A stretch of DNA of 60,095 nt from JBCCFK01 sp965262315 (GTDB lineage: Bacteria; Actinomycetota; Acidimicrobiia; Acidimicrobiales; UBA8592): the NCBI GenBank assembly GCA_965262315.1, contig CBDHFJ010000174.1:1-60095 (forward strand), given 5' to 3'. The notes under the pieces were generated by a model. That model did no database searches. It worked only from the letters and a program-made list of their open reading frames with translations, and was not told the DNA's origin. The translations under genes were made by a program, and so were the position numbers. Within the stretch, counting starts at the first letter, position 1, and each line of letters opens with the position of its first letter. This document shows positions 24,435-32,909 of this stretch, in pieces.

Positions 24435-25226
24435 CTAGGTGCTCAGCGCCCGCCGGGTCGCGGCGAGCAGGTGGCGGGCCCGGTCCGTGTGGTCCGGGAA
24501 GTCGTCGCGGAGCGCCTTCGACCGGACTTCCAGGCTGAACGGCACGTCCGGAGCGAACAGCTCCTCGAAGCCGGCTGTGTCGAGCTCACCGTCACCAGGT
24601 GGGCAGCGGGCGTCGAGGGCGTCGGTGATGATCTCCCGGTCGGACCAGCCGGCGGGCTCGCCGGGACCGTCACACCACTGCACGTAGGGGAACAGCCCGT
24701 GGTCGGCTGTCTCGATCTCGTCCCATGTCGTACCCGAGCGGGCGACGTGGAGCTGGTCGATCAGGATGCCGACGGCGGGGTGGCCGACCCGACCGACCAC
24801 ATCGAGGGCATCCGCCAGTGACCGGACGGCGGTGAAGCGCATGAACTCCAGGCAGACCCGAGGGCCGGTGGCGCCCGCACGGTCGCAGAGCTCGGCCAGT
24901 CGGGCCGCCGTGGCGCCCGGGTCGTCGAAGGCCGAGATCGCCAGCACGTTCCGGGCGCCGATCTCGGCGGCGGTGTCGACGATGGCGTCGCCGTGATCGC
25001 CGTCGGGGCCGAGCCGGATCACCTCCATGTCCAGCGGCACCAGACCGGTGTCGGCCAGGCGAGCAGCCACCGCAGCGGTGGTGGCGGCCTGCCACGACGC
25101 CGGGTCGTACCAGATCCCGACCGCGGGCCAGCCGGCATCGGCTGCGGCTTCGATCAGGCGCAGGGGTTCGGCGGCGAGCTCGGGGCTGACGCCGGCCGCG
25201 AGTGAGACGACTCGGTCGGTGCTCAT
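24435..25226 (-). CDS. Sugar phosphate isomerase/epimerase-like TIM-barrel protein
   Basis: 263 residues. It has the AP-endonuclease-2/xylose-isomerase-like barrel: AADAGWPAVGIWYDP, LVPLDMEVIRLGP, ARNVLAISAF, GPRVCLEFMRFTAV, VGILIDQLHVARSGTTWDEI, PYVQWCDGPG and a final PFSLEVRSKAL. The Glu, Asp/His and Glu at strand ends fit the divalent-metal set of this fold. It probably isomerises or epimerises a polyol or keto-acid. It is divergent from the SDR pair at 25355, and the operator at 25300 lies in the shared gap, so it may be coregulated. Confidence 0.82.
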   Translation of the reverse strand: MSTDRVVSLAAGVSPELAAEPLRLIEAAADAGWPAVGIWYDPASWQAATTAAVAARLADTGLVPLDMEVIRLGPDGDHGDAIVDTAAEIGARNVLAISAFDDPGATAARLAELCDRAGATGPRVCLEFMRFTAVRSLADALDVVGRVGHPAVGILIDQLHVARSGTTWDEIETADHGLFPYVQWCDGPGEPAGWSDREIITDALDARCPPGDGELDTAGFEELFAPDVPFSLEVRSKALRDDFPDHTDRARHLLAATRRALST

Positions 25227-25299
25227 GGTCCTCCTCGGAGGGTCGGGTCCCGTCACCTTGCCACTGCGTCGGCGACCGCGCCGGTCCCGGCTCGCGGTG

Positions 25300-25321
25300 G
25301 AATTGATCGCGCGGTTAGTAT
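25300..25321. promoter_or_regulatory. TetR operator candidate, copy 2
   Basis: The plus strand core reads AATTGATCGCGCGGTTAGT, against AATTGATCGAACGGTTAGT for the site at 11294. The 22-bp sites match at 18 positions and differ only at the central two and near the ends. It is 33 nt before ATG 25355, almost the same offset as copy 1 (35 nt). The shared regulator is inferred to be the TetR protein at 10642. Confidence 0.65.
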
Positions 25322-25354
25322 TCGGTCCGCTCACGCACCAGAAGGGGGATGCAC

Positions 25355-26131
25355 ATGGAGCTCGAAGGCAGGGTCGCCGCGATCACGGGGGGAACCCGTG
25401 GCATCGGTCGGGCCATCGCCGAGGCGTTCGTCCGTGAAGGCGCCAAGGTCGTCATCAACGGCCGAAGCGAGGAGAAGGGCGCGCAGGCGCTCGAGGAGAT
25501 GGCCGCCGGTGACGCGGCCAAGTTCCTGGCCGGCGACGTCAAGACCCGAGAAGGGTGCGAGGCGCTCGTCGACTTCACGGTCGAGCAGTACGGCCGCATC
25601 GACATCATGGTCCCCAACGCCGGTGGTTCGTCCAACGCGGCGCCGGTGGCCGAGATGACCGACGAGGCGGTGCAGGATGCACTGCTGTGGAACTACTGGC
25701 ACACCTTCTGGTGCATGCGGAAGTCCCTGGGCTACATGATCCCGCAGGAGTGGGGCCGCATCATCAACATCTCGTCGATCGAAGGCAAGGCCGGCAAGCC
25801 GGCGGTCTCGCACTACGTGGCCAACAAGCACGCCATCAACGGTCTGACCAAGAGCTGCGCTCAGGAGGTCGGCACCCTCGGCATCACGGTCAACGCCCTC
25901 TGCCCGGGCGCCATCGAGACCGACGTGATGAAGTCCGAGGGTCCGCCCGCCGCCGAGGCGATGGGCATGACGTATCAGGGGCTGCTCGACTGGTTCGCCT
26001 CGGAGTCCGCGGTCAAGCGACTGAACGAGGTCGAGGACGTGGCCCTGGTGGCCACCCTGCTGGCATCTGACGCCGGCGCCGGTATCACCGGCTCGCTCAT
26101 TTCCGTCGACGGCGGCACGCTGCCCTACTAG
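25355..26131 (+). CDS. SDR family oxidoreductase (second locus, gene 1)
   Basis: 258 residues. TGGTRGIG lies near 11-18, NISSIEGKAGKP is the serine region, and YVANK is the YxxxK motif. LCPGAIETDV and ITGSLISVDGGTLPY end the protein. ATG 25355 is preferred over ATG 25349 because the GAAGGGGG ribosome binding site would abut the latter. It is a tandem paralogue of the gene at 26149, with the same AEAMG and DGGT(L/M)PY segments. It probably reduces a 3-oxoacyl or keto substrate. Confidence 0.9.
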   Translation: MELEGRVAAITGGTRGIGRAIAEAFVREGAKVVINGRSEEKGAQALEEMAAGDAAKFLAGDVKTREGCEALVDFTVEQYGRIDIMVPNAGGSSNAAPVAEMTDEAVQDALLWNYWHTFWCMRKSLGYMIPQEWGRIINISSIEGKAGKPAVSHYVANKHAINGLTKSCAQEVGTLGITVNALCPGAIETDVMKSEGPPAAEAMGMTYQGLLDWFASESAVKRLNEVEDVALVATLLASDAGAGITGSLISVDGGTLPY

Positions 26132-26148
26132 GTCGAGGAGGACGAGAC

Positions 26149-26934
26149 ATGGGAAAGCTTGACGGCAAGGTGGCCGCCATCACTGGTGGCACCCGCAGCA
26201 TCGGTCGGGCCATGGCCGACGCCTTCATCGCTGAAGGCGCCAAGGTCGTGGTCAACGGTCGGAACGAAGAGAAGGGTCAGCAAGCACTGGCCGAGATGGG
26301 CGCGGGCGACAACGCCGCGTTCTTCGGTGGTGACGCGTCGACACAGGCGACGGCCGAGGGGATCGTGGACTGCGCGATCGAGACCTACGGCCAGTTGGAC
26401 ATCATGTGCCTCAACTCCGGCGGTGTGCTCAACACCGCACCGGTGGCACAGATGACCGACGAGGAGTGGGAGCTGGAGGTCAACTGGAACCTCAACGCGG
26501 TGTTCTGGGGCATGCGCAAGTCGCTCCAGCACATGATCCCGCGCGAGTCGGGTCGCGTCATCGTGACGTCGTCGGTCGAGGGCAAGCTGGGCAAGCCCGG
26601 CATCCCCGGCTACGCGGCCACCAAGCACGCGGTCAACGGCCTCGTGAAGGCGGCGGCGCAGGAGGTGGGCACGCTCGGGATCACGGTGAACTCGATTCTG
26701 CCCGGCCTCATCGAGACCGACATCGTGCGTGAGACGGGCCCTGATTCGGCCGAGGCCATGGGCCTCGAGGGTGGCTACGACGCCCTCATCGAGATGTTCG
26801 CCGAGGAGTCGGCCATCAAGCGGCCGAACACCGTCGAGGAGGTCGCCGCCGTGGCGGTGATGTTGGCGAGCGATGCCGCCCGCAACCTCACCGGCATGAT
26901 GTTCCCCGTCGACGGCGGGACGATGCCGTACTAG
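26149..26934 (+). CDS. SDR family oxidoreductase (second locus, gene 2)
   Basis: 261 residues, a clear tandem paralogue of the preceding SDR, starting 17 bp after it with GAGGAGG upstream. TGGTRSIG replaces TGGTRGIG. The usual NNAG is CLNSGG. The serine region is VTSSVEGKLGKP and YAATK supplies YxxxK. Both tandem genes share the VGTLGITVN and EAMG blocks. The altered NNAG segment, which normally holds the adenine end and a catalytic Asn, may change cofactor use. Both genes probably come from a local duplication. Confidence 0.9.
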   Translation: MGKLDGKVAAITGGTRSIGRAMADAFIAEGAKVVVNGRNEEKGQQALAEMGAGDNAAFFGGDASTQATAEGIVDCAIETYGQLDIMCLNSGGVLNTAPVAQMTDEEWELEVNWNLNAVFWGMRKSLQHMIPRESGRVIVTSSVEGKLGKPGIPGYAATKHAVNGLVKAAAQEVGTLGITVNSILPGLIETDIVRETGPDSAEAMGLEGGYDALIEMFAEESAIKRPNTVEEVAAVAVMLASDAARNLTGMMFPVDGGTMPY

Positions 26935-26959
26935 TGGGCAACCACGCGATGTGAGACAG

Positions 26960-26984
26960 CGGCCGGTCGCTCAGCGGCCGGCCG
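26960..26984 (+). terminator. Hairpin after the SDR pair
   Basis: CGGCCGG (26960-26966) pairs with CCGGCCG (26978-26984), followed by TTCTCGTTT. It lies 25 nt after the SDR stop and 32 nt before the aldo/keto reductase start. It probably reduces read-through into the next gene. Confidence 0.55.
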
Positions 26985-27016
26985 TTCTCGTTTCGGAGTG
27001 AGGGAAGGAGACACCG

Positions 27017-28012
27017 GTGGTGGTCGAGGGTCGAGCGCTGGGTCGGACGGGCATCGTGATCCCGCCCGTGATCATGGGGTGTGGCAACTTCGGCGGCGTG
27101 GGGTCGGCCCCTGCCTTCTTCGGCATGGGCGAGTCGGTCTCCGAAGCGATGGCGCTGCTCGACCGGGCGCTCGAGCTCGGACTCACGGTGCTCGACACGG
27201 CCGACGCCTACGGCGGCGGCCGCAGCGAGGAGACGATCGGCGCGTGGCTCGCCGCTCGGGGGCCGGCGACCCGCGACAGGGTGTTGATCTCGTCGAAGGT
27301 CGGCCAACCGGTCGGCGAGGCGCTGGACCGGAGTGGGTTGTCGGCGGCACACATCGAGCGTCAGGTCGAGGAGAGCCTGCGGCGCCTCGGCACCGACCAC
27401 CTCGACATGTACCTGCCCCATTGTGACGACCCGAACACGCCACTCGAGGAGACCCTCACGGCATTCGACCGCCTGATCGCATCGGGCAAGGTCCGGGCCA
27501 TCGGGGTGTCCAACCACACGCCGGCGGCGCTGGCCGAGAGCCTCGCCATCGCCGAGCGGGCCGGCGTCACCCGGTTCGAGTGGGTCCAGAACTCGCTCAA
27601 CCTCCTCGACCACCCCGACCAGGCCGACACACTGGCGATCTGTGCCGAGCACGGGCTCGGGGTCACGCCGTTCAGCCCCTTGATGGGCGGGCTGTTGACC
27701 GGCAAGTACGACCTCGAGGTCGACTACCCCAGTGGGTCCCGCATGACGTTGCGGCCCGAGCCGTATCTGGCGTACTGGACCAAGCCGGTCTTCGACGCCA
27801 TCGACGAGTTGGGTCGGGTGGCGTCCGACCACGGCGTCAGCACCGCCGGCATGGCCCTCGCCTGGGTCGTGCACCATCCTCAGGTGACCGCGCCCATCGT
27901 CGGTCCGCGGCGGCCCGACCACTTCGCCCCGGTCGCCGAAGCGCTGTCGGTCGACGTCGACCCTTCGACGCTCGACCACCTGGCCGAGACCTTCGTGGCG
28001 GCCACGTCGTGA
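27017..28012 (+). CDS. Aldo/keto reductase
   Basis: 331 residues from GTG 27017, with GGAAGGAG 7 nt upstream. The AKR catalytic set is visible: Asp60 and Tyr65 in LDTADAYGGG, Lys94 in ISSKVG and His135 in YLPHCDD. SGKVRAIGVSNHTPAAL and VTPFSPLMGGLLTGKY are typical NADPH-side and substrate-loop segments. It reduces aldehydes or ketones. Its stop overlaps the next gene (GTGA), so it is coupled to the PLP enzyme. Confidence 0.92.
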   Translation: MVVEGRALGRTGIVIPPVIMGCGNFGGVGSAPAFFGMGESVSEAMALLDRALELGLTVLDTADAYGGGRSEETIGAWLAARGPATRDRVLISSKVGQPVGEALDRSGLSAAHIERQVEESLRRLGTDHLDMYLPHCDDPNTPLEETLTAFDRLIASGKVRAIGVSNHTPAALAESLAIAERAGVTRFEWVQNSLNLLDHPDQADTLAICAEHGLGVTPFSPLMGGLLTGKYDLEVDYPSGSRMTLRPEPYLAYWTKPVFDAIDELGRVASDHGVSTAGMALAWVVHHPQVTAPIVGPRRPDHFAPVAEALSVDVDPSTLDHLAETFVAATS

Positions 28013-28962
28013 TCGGTCCCGACGACATCTCCATCGAGGCGATCCGGGCCGCACGCGAGCGGCTGCCGGCCCAGGTGATCGACACGCCGCTGCTGCCGCT
28101 GTCGCACGACGGCCCCGGCCCCGAGGTCTTCTTGAAGATGGAGACGCTGGGTCCCATCGGGTCCTTCAAGTTGCGCGGGGCGGGTAGTGCACTGGCCGGG
28201 GTCGACATCGAGCGAGGTGTGTGGACCGCCAGTGCCGGCAACATGGCCCAAGCCGTCGCCTGGATGGCGCGGGCGCAGGGTGCCGCCTGCTCGGTCGTGG
28301 TGCCCGACCACGCCCCCGAGGCCAAGCTCCAGGCGATCGCCCGGTTCGGGGCCGAGATCATCCGCGTGCCGTTCGAGCGGTGGTGGGAGGTCATCGTCAC
28401 CCATTCCTTCGATGGGCTCGACGGTAGGTTCGTCCACCCGGTGTGCGACCCGGCCGTCATCGCCGGGAACGGCACCATCGGTCTCGAGATCCTCGACCAG
28501 TGCCCCGAGGTCGCGACGGTCGTGGTGCCCTACGGCGGTGGAGGGCTGAGTTCGGGTGTCGCCGCCGCCCTGCGTGCCGAGGCGCCCCATGTCGAGGTGT
28601 TCGCCGCCGAGGTCACCACGGCGGCGCCACTGGCCGCGGCGTTCGTCGCCGGACACCCCGTCGACGTCGACCACCAGCCCTCGTTCGTCGACGGGATCGG
28701 GTCGGGTCGGGTGCTCGACGAGATGTGGCCGCTGGTGTCAGAGCTGCTCGCCGGATCGGTCGTCGTCGAGCTCGACGAGGTGGCCGAGGCGCTGCGACTC
28801 GTCCTCGGACGGGCGCGGGTGGTCGCCGAGGGAGCGGGCGCTGCTCCGGTGGCCGCCGCGCTGCGCGGCGACCTGCCCGGTCCCGTCGTCTGTGTCGTCT
28901 CCGGCGGCAACATCAACGCAGCGGCGCTGTCGGAGGTCCTCGCCGGCAGGACCCCGGGCTGA
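28009..28962 (+). CDS. PLP-dependent serine/threonine dehydratase-like enzyme
   Basis: 317 residues. The PLP lysine is Lys54 in GSFKLRGA. The phosphate-binding loop is PYGGGGLSSG, followed by a C-terminal VVSGGNIN. SAGNMAQAVAWMARAQG matches the fold-type II Asn loop. Such enzymes deaminate Ser or Thr to 2-oxoacids, or act as racemases. The start GTG shares bases with the aldo/keto reductase stop. Confidence 0.88.
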   Translation: MIGPDDISIEAIRAARERLPAQVIDTPLLPLSHDGPGPEVFLKMETLGPIGSFKLRGAGSALAGVDIERGVWTASAGNMAQAVAWMARAQGAACSVVVPDHAPEAKLQAIARFGAEIIRVPFERWWEVIVTHSFDGLDGRFVHPVCDPAVIAGNGTIGLEILDQCPEVATVVVPYGGGGLSSGVAAALRAEAPHVEVFAAEVTTAAPLAAAFVAGHPVDVDHQPSFVDGIGSGRVLDEMWPLVSELLAGSVVVELDEVAEALRLVLGRARVVAEGAGAAPVAAALRGDLPGPVVCVVSGGNINAAALSEVLAGRTPG

Positions 28963-28965
28963 GCA

Positions 28966-29508
28966 TCACTGCCGAGTGCCGAGCCGCTCCAGGAACGCCG
29001 CGGCCTCGTGACGCGATCCGATCCGGTGCACCGTGGCGTGGCCGCCGTGCTCGGCGATGATCCGTCGTTCGAGCGCCGGCTCCCATCTGCGTTTGCGAAT
29101 CACACGCCATGCGACGCCCCACTCGTCGCGCCACTGGCGCCAGCGCGTGCTCTCGCAGCCGGGAGGCATGGCGACGCCGGGCCGATGGACGCCACGCACG
29201 AGCGCACGGCGCAGGCAGGTGGGCCACGGGGTGTCCATCACGACCACGGTGTCAGCACGTGCGATGCGGAGCGCGAGCGTCTCGTGGTAGTTGCCGTCGG
29301 CGATCCAGCGCTCGCCGGCGAGGATCTCCACTTGGGTGTCGTGCCACTCCTGCGGCGTCGGCGCGACCCATCCCGGCTGCCAGTAGTGGAGGTCGAGGTG
29401 GATGAGTGGCAGGCCCGTTCGCTCGGCGAGCCCGCGTGAGATCGTGCTCTTTCCGGACCCGGCGAGGCCGGTGACCACGATCCTCCTGCCGATCGGTTCG
29501 TTCACCAC
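28966..29508 (-). CDS. P-loop kinase-like protein (adenylate-kinase / DNA-topology-modulation type)
   Basis: 180 residues. The Walker A motif GLAGSGKST is at 14-22. HLDLHYWQPGW follows, then GERWIADGNYHETL and DTVVVMDTPWPTCLRRALVRGV, a pattern of small AAA/adenylate-kinase-like proteins often named FlaR. The biochemical role of this group is uncertain. The start is a GTG (29508 or 29505). It converges on the PLP enzyme gene with a 3-bp gap. Confidence 0.82.
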   Translation of the reverse strand: MVNEPIGRRIVVTGLAGSGKSTISRGLAERTGLPLIHLDLHYWQPGWVAPTPQEWHDTQVEILAGERWIADGNYHETLALRIARADTVVVMDTPWPTCLRRALVRGVHRPGVAMPPGCESTRWRQWRDEWGVAWRVIRKRRWEPALERRIIAEHGGHATVHRIGSRHEAAAFLERLGTRQ

Positions 29509-29566
29509 GCATCACGTTGGCACGTCGGGACCCCCGGGCGCGACGTTTCGGGGCGCAGACGGCCTG

Positions 29567-31741
29567 CTACCTCAGGGCGCCGAGGAGGTTGCTGTAGTCG
29601 TCGGTCCACAGCGAGCCGTCCGCTCGCGCCGGCGCCCACTCGGGTCCGGGCGGGTCTGATCCCGCAGGCGACAGGACCATCCAGTCGGTGGAGGCGGCGC
29701 CGGTGGCTCGTGCGTCGGTGTCCGGCCGGTACCTGAGCACCCAGGCGTCGAACCCGAGCTCGGCGGCCACCCGACCCAGGGCCGGCTCCAGGTCGAAGTA
29801 GCGGTTGGAGATGTGGAACGCGATCGGCCCGTCGGTGCGTGCCTGGTAGGCCTCGACCGCCTCGAGGGTGAGCAGGTGGACGGGGATGGCGTCGGAGCTG
29901 AACGCGTCGACGACCAGGAGGTCGAAGGTCTCGGCCGACTGCTCCACCAGGATGCGGCCGTCGCCGACCTCGATCGCCACCTCACCCTCGGCGCGCTCCA
30001 GGTGGGTGAACAGCGACGTGTCCAACGCGAGGTCGACCACCACCGGGTCGATCTCGTAGAAGACCGTCCTGTCCGCAGGCCCGGCGTAGCCCGCGATCTC
30101 ACCGACACCGAGGCCGATCACTGCCGTGGTCCCCGGGTCCTCCGACGAGAAGACGTCGCCCAGGGGCCCGAGCGGGTGGTAGTACGCCGTCGGGGTGTCG
30201 ACGCCCGGGATCTCTCGGCCGTGGATGGTCGTCCCGGACACGAGTTCGAGTCCCTGACCGGTGCGGTGGACCTCGTAGGTCCCGAAGAACGAGCGCTCCC
30301 TGCGAACGACGTCAGCCGGATCGAGCGCCACGACGACGGTCAACATCAGCGCCATGGCCATCGCTGCCGGTGCGGGATGCCGGAGCACGACGAACGCCAT
30401 GATGCCTGCGCCAGCCAGGGCCATCGACACCGGCTGGAGCTGGCCGTCGACCCGCAGGAGCGCGGCGACCGCCAACAGCGCGGTCACCGCCACCGCACCG
30501 CCGATCGCGTAGCGATCGCCGAGCGCTCGAAGTCGTTTCCCTTCGGGTGGGGCCGTCAGCGCCAAGGCGGCCACGATCGCCAGCGGGTACTCCCAGACCC
30601 GGTCGAACAGCATGGGTGCCACCAGCGCGACGAGGCCGCCGCCGAGCGCACCGCCGACCGACAGCCATGCGTAGAACTCGGTCAGGTGGCGGACCGGGGG
30701 CCGGTCAGCGGCCAGACGCAGATGGGCCAACGTCGCCGCGGCGAAGAACCACCCGAGGTGAATGACCAGGGTGGGCACGAAGCTGCCGCTCAGCAGGGTG
30801 AGGGGGATCAGGATCGAGAACGCTCGGACTCGGACCGCGAGGCCGGGGATCCGCCGTTCGGAGCGGTCGCCGAAGGCGATGACGAAGCTCAACAGGAACA
30901 GGGCCAGTGGGATCGCCCACAGCAGCGGGAACGAGGCGATGTCGGTGGCCAGGTGCCGGGTGACGCCCAGCAACAGCGCGGTCGGGATCGCGGCGAGGGC
31001 GACCCATCGGCGCCGTTGGTTCCACGACACCGGGACGGCACCATCGGCCCGGGCGAGGGCCCGCGCGTCCCGAAGACGAACGGCGTCGGTGGGTCCGGTG
31101 AGTACGGCGCACCCGGCGGTGGCGGCCACGAAGGCCACGTAGAGCCCGGTGAACAACCACGTCTGGGCTTCGAGGCCCAACCTGGGCTCGATGACCAGCG
31201 GGTAGCCGATGAGCGAGCCGATGGCGCCGACGTTGCCGGCCGCATACAGGAAGTACGGGTCGTCGGCGGCGGGATGGCCGGTGTCGGCGAACCAGCGTTG
31301 GAGGGTCGGGCTCGCCGTGGACAAGGCCAGGAACGGCAGGCCGACCATCAGGGTGAGGACGCTCAGCGTGCTCACGACCGCCTGGTCGGCGTCGAGCGTC
31401 CAACCACCTGGGACGCCGAGTGGCAGGACGACGAACGGGAGCACGAGCAGCGCCACGTGGACGGCCCGGTGTCGGGCGACGCCGAACGCTCGAAGTCCGA
31501 GGTGGGCGATCAGATATCCCAGCAGCAGGGTGACCTGGAAGAAGACCATGGCGGTGTTCCACAGGCTGGCGCTGCCGCCGGCCCGAGGAAGCAGGAGTCG
31601 TCCCACCAACGGTTGGACGAGGAACAGCAGCGTCGACCCCAGCAGACTGGCCAGGACGTACGCAGCCACCACCACCCGGCGGCGGGTGTCGCCGATGGTC
31701 CCGACCAGGGGCGCGGAGAGAGGGGAGTCGAGGGCGCTCAT
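29567..31741 (-). CDS. Fused MFS-like membrane / spermidine-synthase-like protein
   Basis: 724 residues. The first two thirds hold about a dozen hydrophobic segments (for example AYVLASLLGSTLLFLVQPLVG near 26-46). The C-terminal third is a spermidine-synthase-like Rossmann domain: AVIGLGVGEIAGYAG, then VFYEIDPVVVDLAL, then DLLVVDAFSSDAIPVHLLTLEAV. Fused proteins of this kind are common, but polyamine synthesis by them is not established. The GxGxG-like loop and the acidic YEID are present. It is divergent from the phosphatase-like gene at 31816. Confidence 0.88.
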   Translation of the reverse strand: MSALDSPLSAPLVGTIGDTRRRVVVAAYVLASLLGSTLLFLVQPLVGRLLLPRAGGSASLWNTAMVFFQVTLLLGYLIAHLGLRAFGVARHRAVHVALLVLPFVVLPLGVPGGWTLDADQAVVSTLSVLTLMVGLPFLALSTASPTLQRWFADTGHPAADDPYFLYAAGNVGAIGSLIGYPLVIEPRLGLEAQTWLFTGLYVAFVAATAGCAVLTGPTDAVRLRDARALARADGAVPVSWNQRRRWVALAAIPTALLLGVTRHLATDIASFPLLWAIPLALFLLSFVIAFGDRSERRIPGLAVRVRAFSILIPLTLLSGSFVPTLVIHLGWFFAAATLAHLRLAADRPPVRHLTEFYAWLSVGGALGGGLVALVAPMLFDRVWEYPLAIVAALALTAPPEGKRLRALGDRYAIGGAVAVTALLAVAALLRVDGQLQPVSMALAGAGIMAFVVLRHPAPAAMAMALMLTVVVALDPADVVRRERSFFGTYEVHRTGQGLELVSGTTIHGREIPGVDTPTAYYHPLGPLGDVFSSEDPGTTAVIGLGVGEIAGYAGPADRTVFYEIDPVVVDLALDTSLFTHLERAEGEVAIEVGDGRILVEQSAETFDLLVVDAFSSDAIPVHLLTLEAVEAYQARTDGPIAFHISNRYFDLEPALGRVAAELGFDAWVLRYRPDTDARATGAASTDWMVLSPAGSDPPGPEWAPARADGSLWTDDYSNLLGALR

Positions 31742-31815
31742 CGCTCGTGATCCATCGGCACCGGGGCGTCCCGCATGAGGCGAGCTGGGGCCGGCCGCCC
31801 TGCCACACTGAGCAC

Positions 31816-32628
31816 GTGGAGAACCCGACGGTACGGATGGCGACGTGGAACATCTGGTGGCGTCACGGACCCTGGGAGCAACGGCAGCCGGCGATCGTCG
31901 AGACCCTTCGCCGAGTCGACGCCGACGTGGTCGGGCTCCAGGAGGTGTGTCTCCGAGAGCCCGACCAGCCGACCGCGCTGCGAGCCGCGTTCCCCGAACA
32001 CCATCTGGTGGTGGCTCCCGGCGGCAACGACGGCCGTTTCACCGTCGTCAACGCCATCCTGAGTCGGTGGCCGGTCCTGGACTCCGACGCCATGTTCCTC
32101 GACGTCGGGGAGCTCCCCCCGCACCGGACCGCGCTCTGGGCCCGCCTCGATGCCCCCTTCGGTCCGCTGGACGTCTGGTGTACCCACCTCTCACACGGGT
32201 TCGACCAGAGTGCGCTCCGGCAGCGCCAGCTCGGCCAGATCGCCAGGCGCATGGCCGAGCGCCGCGGCGACCCGACCACCGGGTTCCCGCCGGTTCTGCT
32301 CGGCGACCTGAACGCCGTGCCCGACAGCGACGAGATCCGGTCGTTGACCGGACGTTCAGCGTCCTACGCCGACCGGTTCGTCGCGTCCGATGTGTGGGAG
32401 CAGGTCGGCCACGGATCCGGCGTCACCTACACCGAACGGAATCCGTACGTGAACGACTCGGCGTGGCCCGAGCGGCGGCTGGACTACGTGTTCGTCGGGT
32501 GGCCGCGTCCACGGCCGGTGGGCAATCCCGTGACCGCGGCGCTGTTCGGTGACGAACCGATCGACGGGGTCACCCCGTCGGACCACTGGGGCGTGGCTGT
32601 CGACCTGGTGGCGTCGGTGGGGGCGTAG
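31816..32628 (+). CDS. Endonuclease/exonuclease/phosphatase family protein
   Basis: 270 residues from a GTG start. All EEP marks are in order: MATWNIWW, VVGLQEVC (Glu metal ligand), LDVWCTHLSHG, VLLGDLNAVPDSDEI, RLDYVFVGW and PSDHWGVAVDL (catalytic His). It is a Mg-dependent phosphodiesterase or phosphatase; substrate unknown. There is no signal peptide. The small 32639 gene converges on it. Confidence 0.9.
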   Translation: MENPTVRMATWNIWWRHGPWEQRQPAIVETLRRVDADVVGLQEVCLREPDQPTALRAAFPEHHLVVAPGGNDGRFTVVNAILSRWPVLDSDAMFLDVGELPPHRTALWARLDAPFGPLDVWCTHLSHGFDQSALRQRQLGQIARRMAERRGDPTTGFPPVLLGDLNAVPDSDEIRSLTGRSASYADRFVASDVWEQVGHGSGVTYTERNPYVNDSAWPERRLDYVFVGWPRPRPVGNPVTAALFGDEPIDGVTPSDHWGVAVDLVASVGA

Positions 32629-32638
32629 GGCCGGGACG

Positions 32639-32800
32639 TCAGGCAGCCTGGCGCACGTCCCGACGGGCGGCGTCGAGTGCAGCGCGGGAGCGGGTGAGGA
32701 CGGGGATCGACGCGCCGGAACGGCGCAGCGTCTCGTGGGCATTCCACCGCTCGAGCAGGATGCGGAACCGGGTGGGATCGACGGTCTGGTTCGTGCTCAT
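32639..32800 (-). CDS. Small hypothetical protein (53 aa)
   Basis: Start MSTNQTVDPTRF, preceded by a strong AGGAGG about 8 nt upstream of the ATG at 32800. The body RILLERWNAHETLRRSGA and the end are helical and basic, with no Cys and no membrane segment. I do not recognise it. The good ribosome binding site and natural codon use support a real gene. It is divergent from the Lrp-type regulator. Confidence 0.6.
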   Translation of the reverse strand: MSTNQTVDPTRFRILLERWNAHETLRRSGASIPVLTRSRAALDAARRDVRQAA

Positions 32801-32892
32801 GGTCGCCACCTCCTGGTGGTGTGTCGGTGATCTCATCATGACGACATCCAGGCCGCAGGTGGCACTGTTCTCAGCTGTGAACTGGTAGCGAT

Positions 32893-32909
32893 ACAGTGGA
32901 TACCACTGT
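32893..32909. promoter_or_regulatory. Palindrome over the start of the Lrp/AsnC gene (autoregulatory operator candidate)
   Basis: ACAGTGG (32893-32899), spacer ATA, CCACTGT (32903-32909): 7-bp perfect arms. It overlaps the upstream candidate start GTG (32896). If translation starts at the in-frame GTG 32908, the site lies almost wholly upstream. Lrp/AsnC proteins commonly control their own gene, and that role is inferred here. Confidence 0.45.
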
